Shown here: in pieces, positions 27,034 to 36,044 of the stretch
Position numbering within the stretch: position 1 is the first letter of the stretch
Layout of the letters: every line of letters starts with the position of its first letter
Assembly (NCBI GenBank): GCA_963709185.1
Contig: CAVPVQ010000015.1
Span: 372,001-436,000 of the forward strand
Direction: 5' to 3'
Source of the DNA: Roseiarcus sp963709185
GTDB lineage: Bacteria; Pseudomonadota; Alphaproteobacteria; Rhizobiales; Beijerinckiaceae
Length of the DNA stretch: 64,000 bases
The notes under the pieces: generated by a model
Seen by the model: the letters and a program-made list of their open reading frames with translations, nothing else
Database searches by the model: none
What the model was told of the DNA's origin: nothing
Made by a program: the position numbers and the translations under genes

Positions 27034-27712
27034 CGCCCGCCCCCGTCCCGGCGTCGGCGCCGGGGGAACCGCTGCTCGATTCGGCCGCGGCCGGCGCGCC
27101 GCGACCATCGACGCCATACAGCGAGGTCAGCGAGGTCAGGCCGCCCACCGGCGCCGAGCCGATGCGCCCGGTCTGCGATCCCTTGACCACCGGCCGCCCC
27201 GCGACGAGATCGTCAAGCAGCTTGGTGAAATTCTGCGCGTCGAGGTCTTCGTAGAAGTCGTTGTTGATCTGCGCCATCGGCGCATTGCAGCACGCGCCGA
27301 GGCATTCGACCTCGATCCACGACAGCGCGCCGTTGGCGGTGACGTGATTTTGCGCGCCGATGCGCTGTTCGCAGATTTTCTTGATATCCTCGGCGCCGCG
27401 CAACACGCAGGGCGTCGTGCCGCAAACCTGCACGTGATGGCGCCCGACCGGCGAGAGGTTGAACATCGAATAGAAGGTGGCGACCTCGAGCGCGCGGATC
27501 ACCGGCATATCGAGAATGGCGGCGACCCTCTCGATCGCCGCCTTGGGCAGCCAATAGTCGTTCTGCTCCTGCGCCCGCCAGAGCAGGGCAAGCACCGCCG
27601 AAGCCTGCCGACCGGGCGGGTATTTGGCGATTTCCTTCTGAGCCCACGCCTCGTTCTCGGCGGTAAAGGCAAAAGAGGGCGGTTGAATCTCGGCGAGCCG
27701 GCGGACGGTCAT
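27020..27712 (-). CDS. nuoE: NADH-quinone oxidoreductase subunit E
   Basis: This thioredoxin-like subunit of complex I holds one [2Fe-2S] cluster, 230 residues. Ligands are in CGTTPCVLRG and CLGACCNAPM. The start is the ATG at 27712 (MTVRRLAEIQPPSFAF). Compared with the E. coli protein it has a C-terminal extension of about 50 residues rich in Gly, Ala and Ser, as is common in alphaproteobacteria. Confidence 0.95.
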   Translation of the reverse strand: MTVRRLAEIQPPSFAFTAENEAWAQKEIAKYPPGRQASAVLALLWRAQEQNDYWLPKAAIERVAAILDMPVIRALEVATFYSMFNLSPVGRHHVQVCGTTPCVLRGAEDIKKICEQRIGAQNHVTANGALSWIEVECLGACCNAPMAQINNDFYEDLDAQNFTKLLDDLVAGRPVVKGSQTGRIGSAPVGGLTSLTSLYGVDGRGAPAAAESSSGSPGADAGTGAGDVAG

Positions 27713-27752
27713 TCTGCCCTCGAGAGTTCCGACGCCGCAATCGCGCGCGCGA

Positions 27753-28943
27753 TCATCGATCGACCTCGCCAAAAACGATGTCGAGCGAGCCCAGGATCGC
27801 TGAAACATCGGCAAGCAGGTGCTTTCGACACATGAAGTCCATCGCTTGCAAATGCGTGAAGCCCGGCGCGCGTATCTTGCAGCGGTAGGGCTTGTTGGCG
27901 CCGTCGGCGACGAGATAGACGCCAAACTCGCCCTTGGGCGCTTCGACCGCGGCGTAAACCTCGCCGGCCGGCACGTGATAGCCCTCGGTGTAGAGCTTGA
28001 AATGATGGATCAGCGCTTCCATCGAACGCTTCATCTGGCTCCGCTTGGGCGGCACGATCTTGCCCTGATCCGACGTCACCGGCCCGCCGCCGGAGGCGCC
28101 GCTCAGTTTTTCACAACACTGTTTCATGATGCTGGCCGACTGGCGCATCTCCTCCATCCGGATGAGATAGCGATCGTAACAGTCTCCGTTTTTTCCGATG
28201 GGAATGTCGAAATCCATTTCCTCGTAGCATTCGTAGGGCTGCGACTTGCGCAAGTCCCACGCCGCGCCGGAGCCGCGCACCATCACGCCGGAAAAACCCC
28301 AGGCCCAGCACTCGGCGAGCGAGACGACGCCGATGTCGACGTTGCGTTGCTTGAAGATGCGATTTCCCGTCAGCAGCGTCTCGAGATCGTCGCACACCTT
28401 CAGGAACGGGTCGCAAAATCCATTGATGTCGTCGATCAGCTCCGGAGGAATGTCCTGATGCACGCCGCCGGGACGGAAATAGGCCGCATGCATGCGCGCG
28501 CCGCTCGCGCGCTCGTAGAACACCATCAGCTTTTCGCGCTCTTCGAACCCCCACAGCGGCGGGGTCAGCGCGCCGACGTCCATCGCCTGCGTGGTCACAT
28601 TCAGCAGATGCGAAAGAAGCCGGCCGATCTCGCAATAGAGCACGCGGATCAATTGTCCGCGCCTGGGGACGGTGATTCCCAGCAGGCGCTCGATCGCTAG
28701 CGCGTAGGCGTGCTCCTGGTTCATCGGCGCGACATAATCGAGACGATCGAAATAGGGCACGTTTTGCAGATAGGTGCGGGCCTCCATCAGCTTTTCGGTG
28801 CCGCGATGCAGCAGACCGATATGCGGATCGACGCGCTCGACCACCTCGCCGTCGAGTTCCAGCACCAGCCGGAGCACGCCGTGGGCCGCCGGATGCTGCG
28901 GTCCGAAGTTGATCGAAAAATTGCGAAGGTTATGTTCGGTCAT
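27753..28943 (-). CDS. nuoD: NADH-quinone oxidoreductase subunit D
   Basis: This is the 49-kDa-type subunit of complex I that forms the quinone site with NuoB, 396 residues. It opens MTEHNLRNFSINFGPQHPAA with the loop His, then contains DPHIGLLHRGTEKLMEARTY and ends DIVFGEVDR, the conserved C-terminal arginine. It is separate from nuoC. The gap to nuoC holds the four-helix-bundle insert. Confidence 0.96.
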   Translation of the reverse strand: MTEHNLRNFSINFGPQHPAAHGVLRLVLELDGEVVERVDPHIGLLHRGTEKLMEARTYLQNVPYFDRLDYVAPMNQEHAYALAIERLLGITVPRRGQLIRVLYCEIGRLLSHLLNVTTQAMDVGALTPPLWGFEEREKLMVFYERASGARMHAAYFRPGGVHQDIPPELIDDINGFCDPFLKVCDDLETLLTGNRIFKQRNVDIGVVSLAECWAWGFSGVMVRGSGAAWDLRKSQPYECYEEMDFDIPIGKNGDCYDRYLIRMEEMRQSASIMKQCCEKLSGASGGGPVTSDQGKIVPPKRSQMKRSMEALIHHFKLYTEGYHVPAGEVYAAVEAPKGEFGVYLVADGANKPYRCKIRAPGFTHLQAMDFMCRKHLLADVSAILGSLDIVFGEVDR

Positions 28944-28984
28944 GGTCGGTATTCCCGGCGTTCGGCGACAAGGCGCCGGACGAG

Positions 28985-29018
28985 GGGAGTAGGACTTTGG
29001 CAGTAGGGAGTGGGTTGG
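28985..29018 (+). repeat. Short degenerate repeat on the nuoD side of the four-helix-bundle gene
   Basis: The sequence reads GGGAGTAGG then GGCAGTAGGGAGTGGG. These TAGG-type units, read towards the gene, resemble the minus-strand form (GGCAATAGGCAATAGG) of the repeats at 29420-29442. The two flanks are therefore in inverted orientation around the gene. Confidence 0.6.
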
Positions 29019-29028
29019 AGGCTCGCGA

Positions 29029-29409
29029 TCACATTATCGCCCTTCTGAAGTTTGCAAGCTCCGCACGAGCGCGCGCAACATGCGCCCGATCGAGTTCGGC
29101 TTGACCGAGCAGTTGTTCAGCAATGTCGAAGCTCGCAAATTTCAACCGCTGCGATAGTAACAAGTGAGTCTCCAATTCCTTCAGCGAACCTTGGGCGATC
29201 TTGAGAAACTGTATGTACGACCCGGTGTTGTCACGACCATAGCCTTCGGCGATATTGGCCGGGACTGAAACCGACGCTCTACGAATTTGCGACGTCAGGC
29301 CATACATTTCATCCCTCGGAAAAACCTTGGTAAACCGATAGCATCCTTCCACAAGCGTCATCGCGTCGATCCAAACTTTCAGGTCGCGATATGACTTGAT
29401 CTCGCCCAC
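29029..29409 (-). CDS. Four-helix-bundle protein (S23/bAvd-like family) inserted between nuoC and nuoD
   Basis: This is a 126-residue all-helical protein of the family once called S23 and known from intervening sequences in 23S rRNA genes. It is structurally like the Avd accessory proteins of diversity-generating retroelements. Landmarks are MGEIKSYRDLKVWIDAM, FPRDEMYGLTSQIRRASVS, VPANIAEGYGR and GSLKELETHLLLSQRL. Family members bind nucleic acid as pentamers in some cases; the cellular role is mostly unknown. No reverse transcriptase or variable repeat is near. It sits inside the nuo operon, same strand, between inverted short repeats, and is not a complex I component in any system I know. 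Confidence 0.87.
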   Translation of the reverse strand: MGEIKSYRDLKVWIDAMTLVEGCYRFTKVFPRDEMYGLTSQIRRASVSVPANIAEGYGRDNTGSYIQFLKIAQGSLKELETHLLLSQRLKFASFDIAEQLLGQAELDRAHVARARAELANFRRAIM

Positions 29410-29419
29410 GTCCGCGCAG

Positions 29420-29442
29420 CCTATTGCCTATTGCCTATTTGC
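29420..29442 (-). repeat. Tandem heptamer repeat on the nuoC side of the four-helix-bundle gene
   Basis: On the plus strand there are three head-to-tail units, CTATTGC, CTATTGC and CTATTTGC, following a C. Read on the minus strand, towards the gene, they are GCAAATAG-GCAATAG-GCAATAG. This is between the nuoC stop and the start of the four-helix-bundle gene. Confidence 0.7.
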
Positions 29443-29449
29443 CGTCTCC

Positions 29450-30046
29450 TTAGCCCGCCTTCTCGTCGCCCGGCAGCGGCCCCGTCCCTTCCCAGGGACT
29501 CAGGAAGTCGAACTGTCGAAATTCCTGGTTGAGCCGCACCGGTTCGTAGACGACCCGTTTTTCTTCGTCGTCGTAGCGCACTTCGACAAAGCCGGTCATC
29601 GGGAAATCCTTGCGCAGCGGATGGCCCTCGAAACCGTAGTCGGTGAGGATGCGCCGCAGGTCCGGATGGCCGTCGAACAGGATGCCGAACAGATCGTAGG
29701 CCTCACGTTCGCACCAGTTGGCCGCCGGAAACACTGAAACCGCGGAGGGAACCGGCGTGCCCTCGTCGGTCATGACCTTGACGCGGACGCGCAGATTCAG
29801 TTTGGGCGAGAGCAGTTGATAGACCACGTCGAAACGCTTCTCGCGCTCCGGATAGTCCGCCCCGCAAAGATCGGTGAAGCAGATGAACTGGCAGCCCGGA
29901 TCATCGCGCAGGAAAGTCAGCACTTCGATGATCCGCGCAGCGTCCGCCGCAAGCGTCAGTTCGCCAAAGGTCGAATGCGCGCCGGTCACCGCCCCCGGCA
30001 AAGCGCCGACAACCTTGTCCCCGATCGTTTTCAGCGCCTCGTCCAT
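29450..30046 (-). CDS. nuoC: NADH-quinone oxidoreductase subunit C
   Basis: This is the 30-kDa-type peripheral subunit of complex I, 198 residues. It contains FTDLCGADYPEREKRFDVVY, the signature CEREAYDLFGILFDGHPDLR and LTDYGFEGHPLRKDFPMTG. The start is the ATG at 30046 (MDEALKTIGDKVVGALPG). The 174 bases up to nuoB contain inverted repeats (for example GCCTCG-CCGCG-CGAGGC) but no gene. Confidence 0.95.
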   Translation of the reverse strand: MDEALKTIGDKVVGALPGAVTGAHSTFGELTLAADAARIIEVLTFLRDDPGCQFICFTDLCGADYPEREKRFDVVYQLLSPKLNLRVRVKVMTDEGTPVPSAVSVFPAANWCEREAYDLFGILFDGHPDLRRILTDYGFEGHPLRKDFPMTGFVEVRYDDEEKRVVYEPVRLNQEFRQFDFLSPWEGTGPLPGDEKAG

Positions 30047-30220
30047 GTCGCCCCGATCCGTGCTCGCTTCACCCGCAACGCCTCGCCCGCACCCTGAGGA
30101 AGGGCGGGCAAGGTCAGCCCAAAGCGCGCCGCGCCCCCGTCGTCGTCCCGCCTCGCCGCGCGAGGCCGCCTTCAAGGCGAACGCCAGCATTCGCCAATCC
30201 CGCGAAGCGCGGAGAAAGCC

Positions 30221-30811
30221 TCAGCGCTCGATCGTTCCCGTGCGCCGAATTTTCTTTTGCAGCATCAGCACGCCGTAAAGCAACGCCTCCGCGGTCGGCG
30301 GACAGCCGGGCACATAGATGTCGACGGGCACGATGCGGTCGCAGCCGCGCACGACCGCGTAGGAATAGTGATAATAGCCGCCGCCATTGGCGCACGACCC
30401 CATCGAGATGACGTAGCGCGGCTCCGGCATCTGGTCGTAGACCTTGCGCAGGGCCGGCGCCATCTTGTTGGTCAGCGTGCCAGCGACGATCATCACGTCA
30501 GACTGGCGCGGGCTGGCGCGCGGCGCGAAACCATATCTTTCCACGTCATAGCGCGGCATGGAGAGCTGCATCATCTCGACGGCGCAGCAGGCGAGGCCGA
30601 AGGTCATCCACATCAGCGAGCCGGTGCGCGCCCACTGGATCAGGTCGTCGCTCGCCGCGACGATGAAGCCCTTGTCGGCGAGTTGGTCGTTGAGCGCGCC
30701 AAAATAGGGATCGTTCGCCCCGATCGGCTTGCCCGTCGCCGGATCGATAATCCCGCGCGGGGCCGGCGCCAGGCTCGTCGACGGACCAATCGCACTGCCG
30801 GTCAATCCCAT
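30221..30811 (-). CDS. nuoB: NADH-quinone oxidoreductase subunit B
   Basis: This subunit holds cluster N2 of complex I, 196 residues. The four cysteines are in FGLACCAVEMMQ, GSCANGGGYY and YVPGCPPTAEAL. I use the ATG at 30811, which overlaps the nuoA stop by 10 bases; an ATG at 30832 would extend the protein by seven residues and overlap more. Confidence 0.96.
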   Translation of the reverse strand: MGLTGSAIGPSTSLAPAPRGIIDPATGKPIGANDPYFGALNDQLADKGFIVAASDDLIQWARTGSLMWMTFGLACCAVEMMQLSMPRYDVERYGFAPRASPRQSDVMIVAGTLTNKMAPALRKVYDQMPEPRYVISMGSCANGGGYYHYSYAVVRGCDRIVPVDIYVPGCPPTAEALLYGVLMLQKKIRRTGTIER

Positions 30812-31167
30812 TCCAGCGCTCCCTTGCTCCATTCGTAGACGAAGCCGATCGTCAACACGCCAAGGAACAGGATCATCGACCAGAACCCCAAGGCGCCGAT
30901 GTCGTGGAATGCGACGGCCCAGGGAAACAAGAACGCGATTTCAAGGTCGAAAATGATAAAGAGCAGCGAAACCAGATAGAAGCGCACGTCAAACTTCATG
31001 CGCGCGTCGTCGAAGGGATTGAAGCCGCATTCATAGGCCGAAAGCTTCTCGGGATCGGGCCTCTTGTAAGCGACCACAAAGGGCGCAACGAGCAGGACGC
31101 CGCCGATCGCCGCGGCGATCGCGATGAAGACAACCAGCGGCAGATAGTCCGATATCAAACTCGGCAT
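30802..31167 (-). CDS. nuoA: NADH-quinone oxidoreductase subunit A
   Basis: This is a three-helix membrane subunit of complex I, 121 residues, first gene of the operon. It has KLSAYECGFNPFDDARMKFD with the conserved cysteine loop, and RFYLVSLLFIIFDLEIAFLF. The start at 31167 gives MPSLISDYLPLVVF. The operon promoter should lie in the 295 bases between here and the tRNA-Asp gene; I see no firm consensus. Confidence 0.95.
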   Translation of the reverse strand: MPSLISDYLPLVVFIAIAAAIGGVLLVAPFVVAYKRPDPEKLSAYECGFNPFDDARMKFDVRFYLVSLLFIIFDLEIAFLFPWAVAFHDIGALGFWSMILFLGVLTIGFVYEWSKGALEWD

Positions 31168-31462
31168 GCAGACTCCGAGACGCGACCAGCGGGGCGACGA
31201 GCGCAAACCCCGCCCTTGAGGGCCCAAAATCGTTGCGACCTCAAGCCAAAATCCATCGACGGCGCAGGCGTATCGCAGCGCAGCGAACCATGCAAGACGA
31301 AACGCGCCCCAATGGCGAAATCTCGCGCAAATGAGATGAGCGAGGCCGCCGCGAGACTGTCAAACGGGGCCACGCCGCCGATGCGCCGTCGGACCCGAGG
31401 CGCGGCGGCCCGACATCCGCGAAAAGGCCGGATTGGCTACAGGCGCGGAATGGCGGGAAACA

Positions 31463-31539
<77 letters not shown>

Positions 31540-31605
31540 GTTAGGGACCAGCGCCGGATAGGACAGCGGCTGCGGCAAGTCAAGCGCGGCAAGGCGCGGA
31601 CATTC

Positions 31606-32299
31606 CTAAAACTTCGAGGAGGCGAGCCGCCAGCGTTGCAGTTCGGCGGGGCTGACGATGTGGATCTCTTCCGGCGAAATGCGCTCGGCGATCGCGGATC
31701 ACCGTCGGGTTGACGCCCATCTGCGCGGCGTAGTCGGCCAGCGCCTCGACCATCTCGCGCGAGGCGTAGGAGGGGCCGTCGGGGCGACGTGAGCGCCCCT
31801 GGCCGCCGATTTCCTGGCTCGACATGCGGTGGATGCCGACCCGGCTTTCCGGCGGCACAACCCGCTTTACGCCGCCCATCAACGCGTAGACGCAGGCGGA
31901 CATGCACTGGCCGGCGATCGCGAAATCGCGGCCGCCGTCATCGGCGAACCGCGCGACGATGACCGCGGCGCCCAGCTTGCGCAACGCGGACCCGAGTCGC
32001 ATGGAGGCGACAACGCGTCCACCCGGCGAATTGATGACGACCACATCGCGCAAACCCGGAGAATCGGCGACCGATCTGAGGAATCCGACGAAAGCCTGGG
32101 GGGTATCCTCGGCGATCGCGCCCTCAGCGACAATGACGCGCGGGCAGTGCCCGGCGCAGCCGCGCCCTTCGATGCTGGCCAGACGAAAACTCATTGGCGA
32201 AATCTGCGCGCTCGCAGCGCTGGAGCCGGCGAGCAAAGCCGCGCCGGCCAGAAGCAACACCAGAACTGCGCACTTCGCCCGACTCTGCGCCTTCGCCAT
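31606..32299 (-). CDS. Periplasmic ClpP/S49-fold protein (COG3904 type), 3' end frameshifted
   Basis: This is a secreted protein of about 230 residues. The ATG at 32299 starts a signal peptide (MAKAQSRAKCAVLVLLLAGA, cleavage near ASAQ). The body has crotonase/ClpP-like motifs: VVVINSPGGRVVASMRLG, then GQCMSACVYALMGGVKR with the candidate catalytic serine, and SRVGIHRMSSQ. Near 31695 one extra base shifts the frame. The family-like ending ERISPEEIHIVSPAEL and QRWRLASSKF is in the next frame to a TAG at 31606, whereas the literal frame ends at 31580. The substrate is unknown. Confidence 0.78.
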
Positions 32300-32316
32300 A
32301 CGCCAACTCTCACAAA

Positions 32317-32392
32317 TGGTGGGCGGTGACGGGCTCGAACCGCCGACCCTCTCGGTGTAAACGAGATGCTCTACCAACTGAGCTAACCGCCC
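32317..32392 (-). tRNA. tRNA-Val (TAC)
   Basis: A 76-nt cloverleaf on the minus strand including CCA. The acceptor arm is GGGCGGT with ACCGCCC, the D arm is AGCTCAGTTGGTAGAGC, the anticodon arm is ATCTCGTTTACACCGAGAG with anticodon TAC, and the T arm is CGGCGGTTCGAGCCCGTC. Confidence 0.96.
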
Positions 32393-32649
32393 GACGCCTG
32401 CCTGCCCCGCCGGCCTCGATCCCCGTCTCGCTCCGCGCTGATCCCCGCCCCCTCGCGCCTGGCGGTCCAGGCGCGATCGGTGACGGATCCCTCGCGGCGC
32501 AAGCCTATACGGGCGCAGAGGCGGCGCAAGCACTATTGCTCGACGTCCTGGCGAAAAACGGGCGGCGTCGCTGGCCGCCCGATCGTTCCTCTAAAATGAG
32601 GCTTGGAGCCAATGGCCGATCGCAATCGACGATCGACGGCTCCTGGCGA

Positions 32650-32943
32650 TTATTTCTTGACCGCTTTGGCCTTGTTCAGGCTCCCCTTGAGCGCGGCGCC
32701 GGCCTTGAAGCGGGCATTCTTCGAGGCGGGTATCTTGATCTCCTTGCCGGTCGCGGGATTGCGTCCCTTGCCGGCCGCGCGCTCGCGCACGGAAAACGTT
32801 CCAAACCCCACCAGGCGAACTTCGTCGCCCTTCTTGAGCGACTTGCCGATGCCGTCCAGTACGGCGTCGAGCGCGGCGGCGGCGCTCGCCTTCGAAAGTT
32901 CGGCTTCCTTGGCGACGTGTTCGACGAGTTCAAGCTTGTTCAT
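32650..32943 (-). CDS. hup: HU family DNA-binding protein
   Basis: This is a small nucleoid protein of 97 residues that bends DNA as a dimer. It begins MNKLELVEHVAKEAELSKAS, has VRLVGFGTFSVRERAAGKGR and the DNA-arm motif GRNPATGKEIKIPAS, and ends with a Lys-rich tail (NKAKAVKK). A strong AAAGGAGAGG ribosome-binding site precedes the ATG at 32943. Its place just after lon is the usual order in this group. Confidence 0.95.
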   Translation of the reverse strand: MNKLELVEHVAKEAELSKASAAAALDAVLDGIGKSLKKGDEVRLVGFGTFSVRERAAGKGRNPATGKEIKIPASKNARFKAGAALKGSLNKAKAVKK

Positions 32944-33155
32944 TTGGCCTCTCCTTTGGTCGGTCCGATCTTCTGCGCGACGCCCGCGCGCTTCAATCGT
33001 CGCTTCCGCATCCTGGCAATGCCAAGCTTACGCGAATCGACGCCGGCGTACGTTTCATAGCTCCTTAAAATCTCGCGCAAACGCAAGGGATTGGACGGAC
33101 GACTCACCAAAAAAGATAGGTTTTCTGCGCGTTGCGCAACATCAAAAGACAAAAA

Positions 33156-33184
33156 GGGCCGCAAATCCCACGGATTTGCGGCCC
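33156..33184 (-). terminator. Rho-independent terminator of lon
   Basis: A perfect 13-bp inverted repeat, GGGCCGCAAATCC-CAC-GGATTTGCGGCCC, lies 42 bases after the lon stop. On the minus strand it is followed by TTTTTGTCTTTT. This fits a strong intrinsic terminator for transcripts coming from lon, before the hup promoter region. Confidence 0.9.
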
Positions 33185-33225
33185 AATGTCAAACAATCCG
33201 GCCAACGAGAGGCGGCCTAACGCCG

Positions 33226-35646
33226 TCAGTGGGCGACCACTCCCGAGACGTCGTCTTCCTGGACGATCGGTTTGTTCACCGCCTTGACGTCCTCTTCCCA
33301 GACGATCGGGTGCGGCAGGCGCACGAGGGCATGCTTCAACACCTCGTCCATCCGCGACACCGGCACGATCTCGAGGCCGCTCTTCACGGCGTCGGGAATC
33401 TCGGCGAGATCCTTGGCGTTCTCTTCGGGGATCAAGACTTTCTTGATCCCGCCGCGCAAGGCCGCCAGCAGCTTCTCCTTGAGGCCGCCGATCGGCAGAA
33501 CGCGACCGCGCAAAGTGATCTCGCCGGTCATCGCGATATCGTGGCGCACCGGAATGCCAGTCAGTATCGAGACAATGACCGTGGCCATCCCGACGCCCGC
33601 CGAGGGTCCGTCCTTGGGGGTCGCGCCTTCGGGAACGTGAACGTGGATGTCGCGTCGATCGAACAGCGGCGGTTCAATGCCGAAATCCACCGCGCGCGAG
33701 CGCACGTAAGAAGCCGCCGCTGAAATCGACTCCTTCATCACGTCCTTCAGATTGCCGGTGACCGTCATGCGCCCCTTGCCCGGCATCATCACGCCTTCGA
33801 TGGTCAGCAACTCGCCGCCCACTTCCGTCCAGGCCAGTCCGGTGACCAGGCCGACCTGATCGTCGTTCTCGATTTCGCCATAGCGATATTTCGGCACGCC
33901 GAGGTATTCAGACACATTGGCGCCGGTGATGACGATCCTCTTCTTCTTGGTCGTCAGCAACTCCTTGACCGTCTTGCGCGCGAGGTTCGAAATCTCGCGC
34001 TCGAGGTTTCGCACCCCCGCCTCCCGCGTGTAGCGGCGCACCAACTCCAGCAGCGCGCTGTCTTCGACCGCCCACTCCTTCGCGTCGAGCCCGTGCTTGG
34101 CCGTCGCGTTGGGCAGTAGATGCTTCTTGGCGATCTCGACCTTCTCGTCCTCCGTGTATCCGGCGATGCGGATGATCTCCATGCGGTCCATCAGCGCCGG
34201 GGGAATATTCAGCGTGTTGGCGGTCGTCACAAACATCACGTGCGACAGGTCGTAGTCGACCTCGAGATAGTGATCGTTGAAGGTCGAGTTCTGCTCCGGG
34301 TCCAGCACTTCGAGCAGCGCCGAAGACGGGTCGCCTCTGAAATCCATGCCCATCTTGTCGATCTCGTCGAGCAGGAAAAGCGGATTCGACGACTTGGCCT
34401 TGCGCATCGACTGGATGACCTTGCCGGGCATCGAACCGATGTAGGTGCGCCGATGGCCGCGAATCTCCGCCTCGTCGCGCACGCCGCCCAGCGACATGCG
34501 CACGAACTCACGCCCGGTCGCCCTGGCGATCGACTTGCCGAGCGAAGTCTTGCCGACGCCAGGCGGACCCACGAGGCAAAGAATCGGCCCCGTCAGCTTG
34601 TTGGCGCGCTGTTGCACGGCGAGATATTCGACGATCCGCTCCTTGACCTTGTCGAGGCCGAAATGATCGGCGTCGAGGATCGTCTGCGCCGCCGCAAGAT
34701 CCTTCTTGACCTTGGTCCGCTTCTGCCACGGAATCGACAACAGCCAGTCGAGGTAGTTGCGAACGACCGTCGCCTCGGCCGACATCGGCGACATCTGACG
34801 CAGCTTCTTCAGCTCGGTGGTCGCCTTGTCGCGCGCCTCCTTGGACAGCTTGGTCTTCTTGATGCGCTCCTCCAGCTCGGACATCTCGTCCTTGCCGTCT
34901 TCGTCGCCGAGCTCCTTCTGGATCGCCTTCATCTGCTCGTTGAGGTAATATTCGCGCTGGGTCTTCTCCATCTGGCGCTTGACGCGCGTGCGGATGCGCT
35001 TCTCGACCTGCAGGACCGAGATTTCGCTCTCCATCAGCGCGAGGCATTTCTCGAAGCGCTTGGCGACCGAACTGATTTCGAGAATGGCCTGCTTGTCGGC
35101 GAGCTTGACCGCAAGATGCGATGCGATCGTATCGGCGAGCTTGCCGTAGTCGGTGATCTGGCCGACCGCCGCGACGATCTCGGGCGAAATCTTCTTGTTG
35201 AGCTTGACGTAGCTCTCGAACTCGGAAACGACCGAACGCGACAGCGCTTCGGCTTCGACCTTGTCGAGCGCTTCGTCGGCGATCACCTCGGCCTTCGCCT
35301 CGAAATAGCCTTCGGTCGGCAGATAGCTTTGCACGCGCGCGCGTGAAGCGCCTTCGACCAGCACCTTGACGGTGCCGTCAGGCAGCTTGAGCAATTGAAG
35401 GACAGTGGCGAGCGTTCCTGTCTTGAAGATGGCGTCGGTCGCCGGGTCGTCGTCCGCCGCGTTCATCTGCGTGGCGAGGAGGATCGACTTATCGGCGCGC
35501 ATCACCTCTTCAAGCGCACGGATCGATTTCTCGCGCCCGACGAACAACGGAACGATCATATGCGGAAAGACGACGATGTCGCGCAGCGGCAGTACCGGAT
35601 AGACGTCCACGGAGCCGGGTGCGAGAGGCTTGCGATTGCTTGTCAT
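33226..35646 (-). CDS. lon: ATP-dependent endopeptidase Lon
   Basis: This is a cytosolic AAA+ protease of 806 residues degrading damaged and regulatory proteins. The N-terminal substrate domain begins VDVYPVLPLRDIVVFPHMIV. The ATPase has GPPGVGKTSLGKSIARATG (Walker A) and PLFLLDEIDKMGMDFRGDP (Walker B). The protease domain has the catalytic Ser682 in PEGATPKDGPSAGVGMATV. The start at 35646 is the family Met (MTSNRKPLAPGSVDVYP); the frame is open about 380 bases further but that part is not Lon. It has its own promoter and terminator. Confidence 0.97.
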   Translation of the reverse strand: MTSNRKPLAPGSVDVYPVLPLRDIVVFPHMIVPLFVGREKSIRALEEVMRADKSILLATQMNAADDDPATDAIFKTGTLATVLQLLKLPDGTVKVLVEGASRARVQSYLPTEGYFEAKAEVIADEALDKVEAEALSRSVVSEFESYVKLNKKISPEIVAAVGQITDYGKLADTIASHLAVKLADKQAILEISSVAKRFEKCLALMESEISVLQVEKRIRTRVKRQMEKTQREYYLNEQMKAIQKELGDEDGKDEMSELEERIKKTKLSKEARDKATTELKKLRQMSPMSAEATVVRNYLDWLLSIPWQKRTKVKKDLAAAQTILDADHFGLDKVKERIVEYLAVQQRANKLTGPILCLVGPPGVGKTSLGKSIARATGREFVRMSLGGVRDEAEIRGHRRTYIGSMPGKVIQSMRKAKSSNPLFLLDEIDKMGMDFRGDPSSALLEVLDPEQNSTFNDHYLEVDYDLSHVMFVTTANTLNIPPALMDRMEIIRIAGYTEDEKVEIAKKHLLPNATAKHGLDAKEWAVEDSALLELVRRYTREAGVRNLEREISNLARKTVKELLTTKKKRIVITGANVSEYLGVPKYRYGEIENDDQVGLVTGLAWTEVGGELLTIEGVMMPGKGRMTVTGNLKDVMKESISAAASYVRSRAVDFGIEPPLFDRRDIHVHVPEGATPKDGPSAGVGMATVIVSILTGIPVRHDIAMTGEITLRGRVLPIGGLKEKLLAALRGGIKKVLIPEENAKDLAEIPDAVKSGLEIVPVSRMDEVLKHALVRLPHPIVWEEDVKAVNKPIVQEDDVSGVVAH

Positions 35647-35850
35647 AGGAGTTCCTGTTTGGTGTCCACCTGGGCAGGAACCGAGGCTCCTCCCAGGCTT
35701 GAAGCGCCGATGAACCTGCGTGGCCCGACCCCGACCGGGCGTCACACCCCGCCGCCGCTCGCACACCCCGCTGCAATCGCAGACCAAGGGCGTCGCGATT
35801 CGACGCTTAACCGAATCAACGCAAGATATTACGCCAACGCGATCGTGACC

Positions 35851-35880
35851 AAGATGGCGGCGGGCGACCGATGTTTCAAG
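35851..35880 (-). promoter_or_regulatory. Heat-shock (RpoH, sigma-32 type) promoter for lon
   Basis: On the minus strand a -35 element CTTGAAA (35874-35880) is followed after 14 bases by CGCCATCTT (35851-35859). This is close to the sigma-32 consensus CTTGAAA-N13-15-CCCCATNT. It lies about 205 bases before the lon ATG, inside the clpX-lon gap, and lon is a classical heat-shock gene. Read from sequence only. Confidence 0.6.
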
Positions 35881-36044
35881 AACCCGTCGCGCCCGATCCT
35901 CAGCGGATCTTCCGCAAGCCTCGCCGCGAAACCGAAGCCGCCTCGAACGGAGCCTGGTCGGGTTTCGTTCGACGACACAATAGAACTGCGGCGCCTGGGC
36001 TCGAACGACAGCAGAGCCATTGCGCAATGGCCCAAACGGCTGGT

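Noticed and set aside
29029..29409. A diversity-generating retroelement, because of the Avd-like four-helix-bundle protein
   Set aside because: There is no reverse transcriptase gene and no template/variable repeat pair nearby.
29420..29442. A CRISPR-like array in the CTATTGC repeats
   Set aside because: Units are only seven bases, directly adjacent without spacers, and there are no cas genes.
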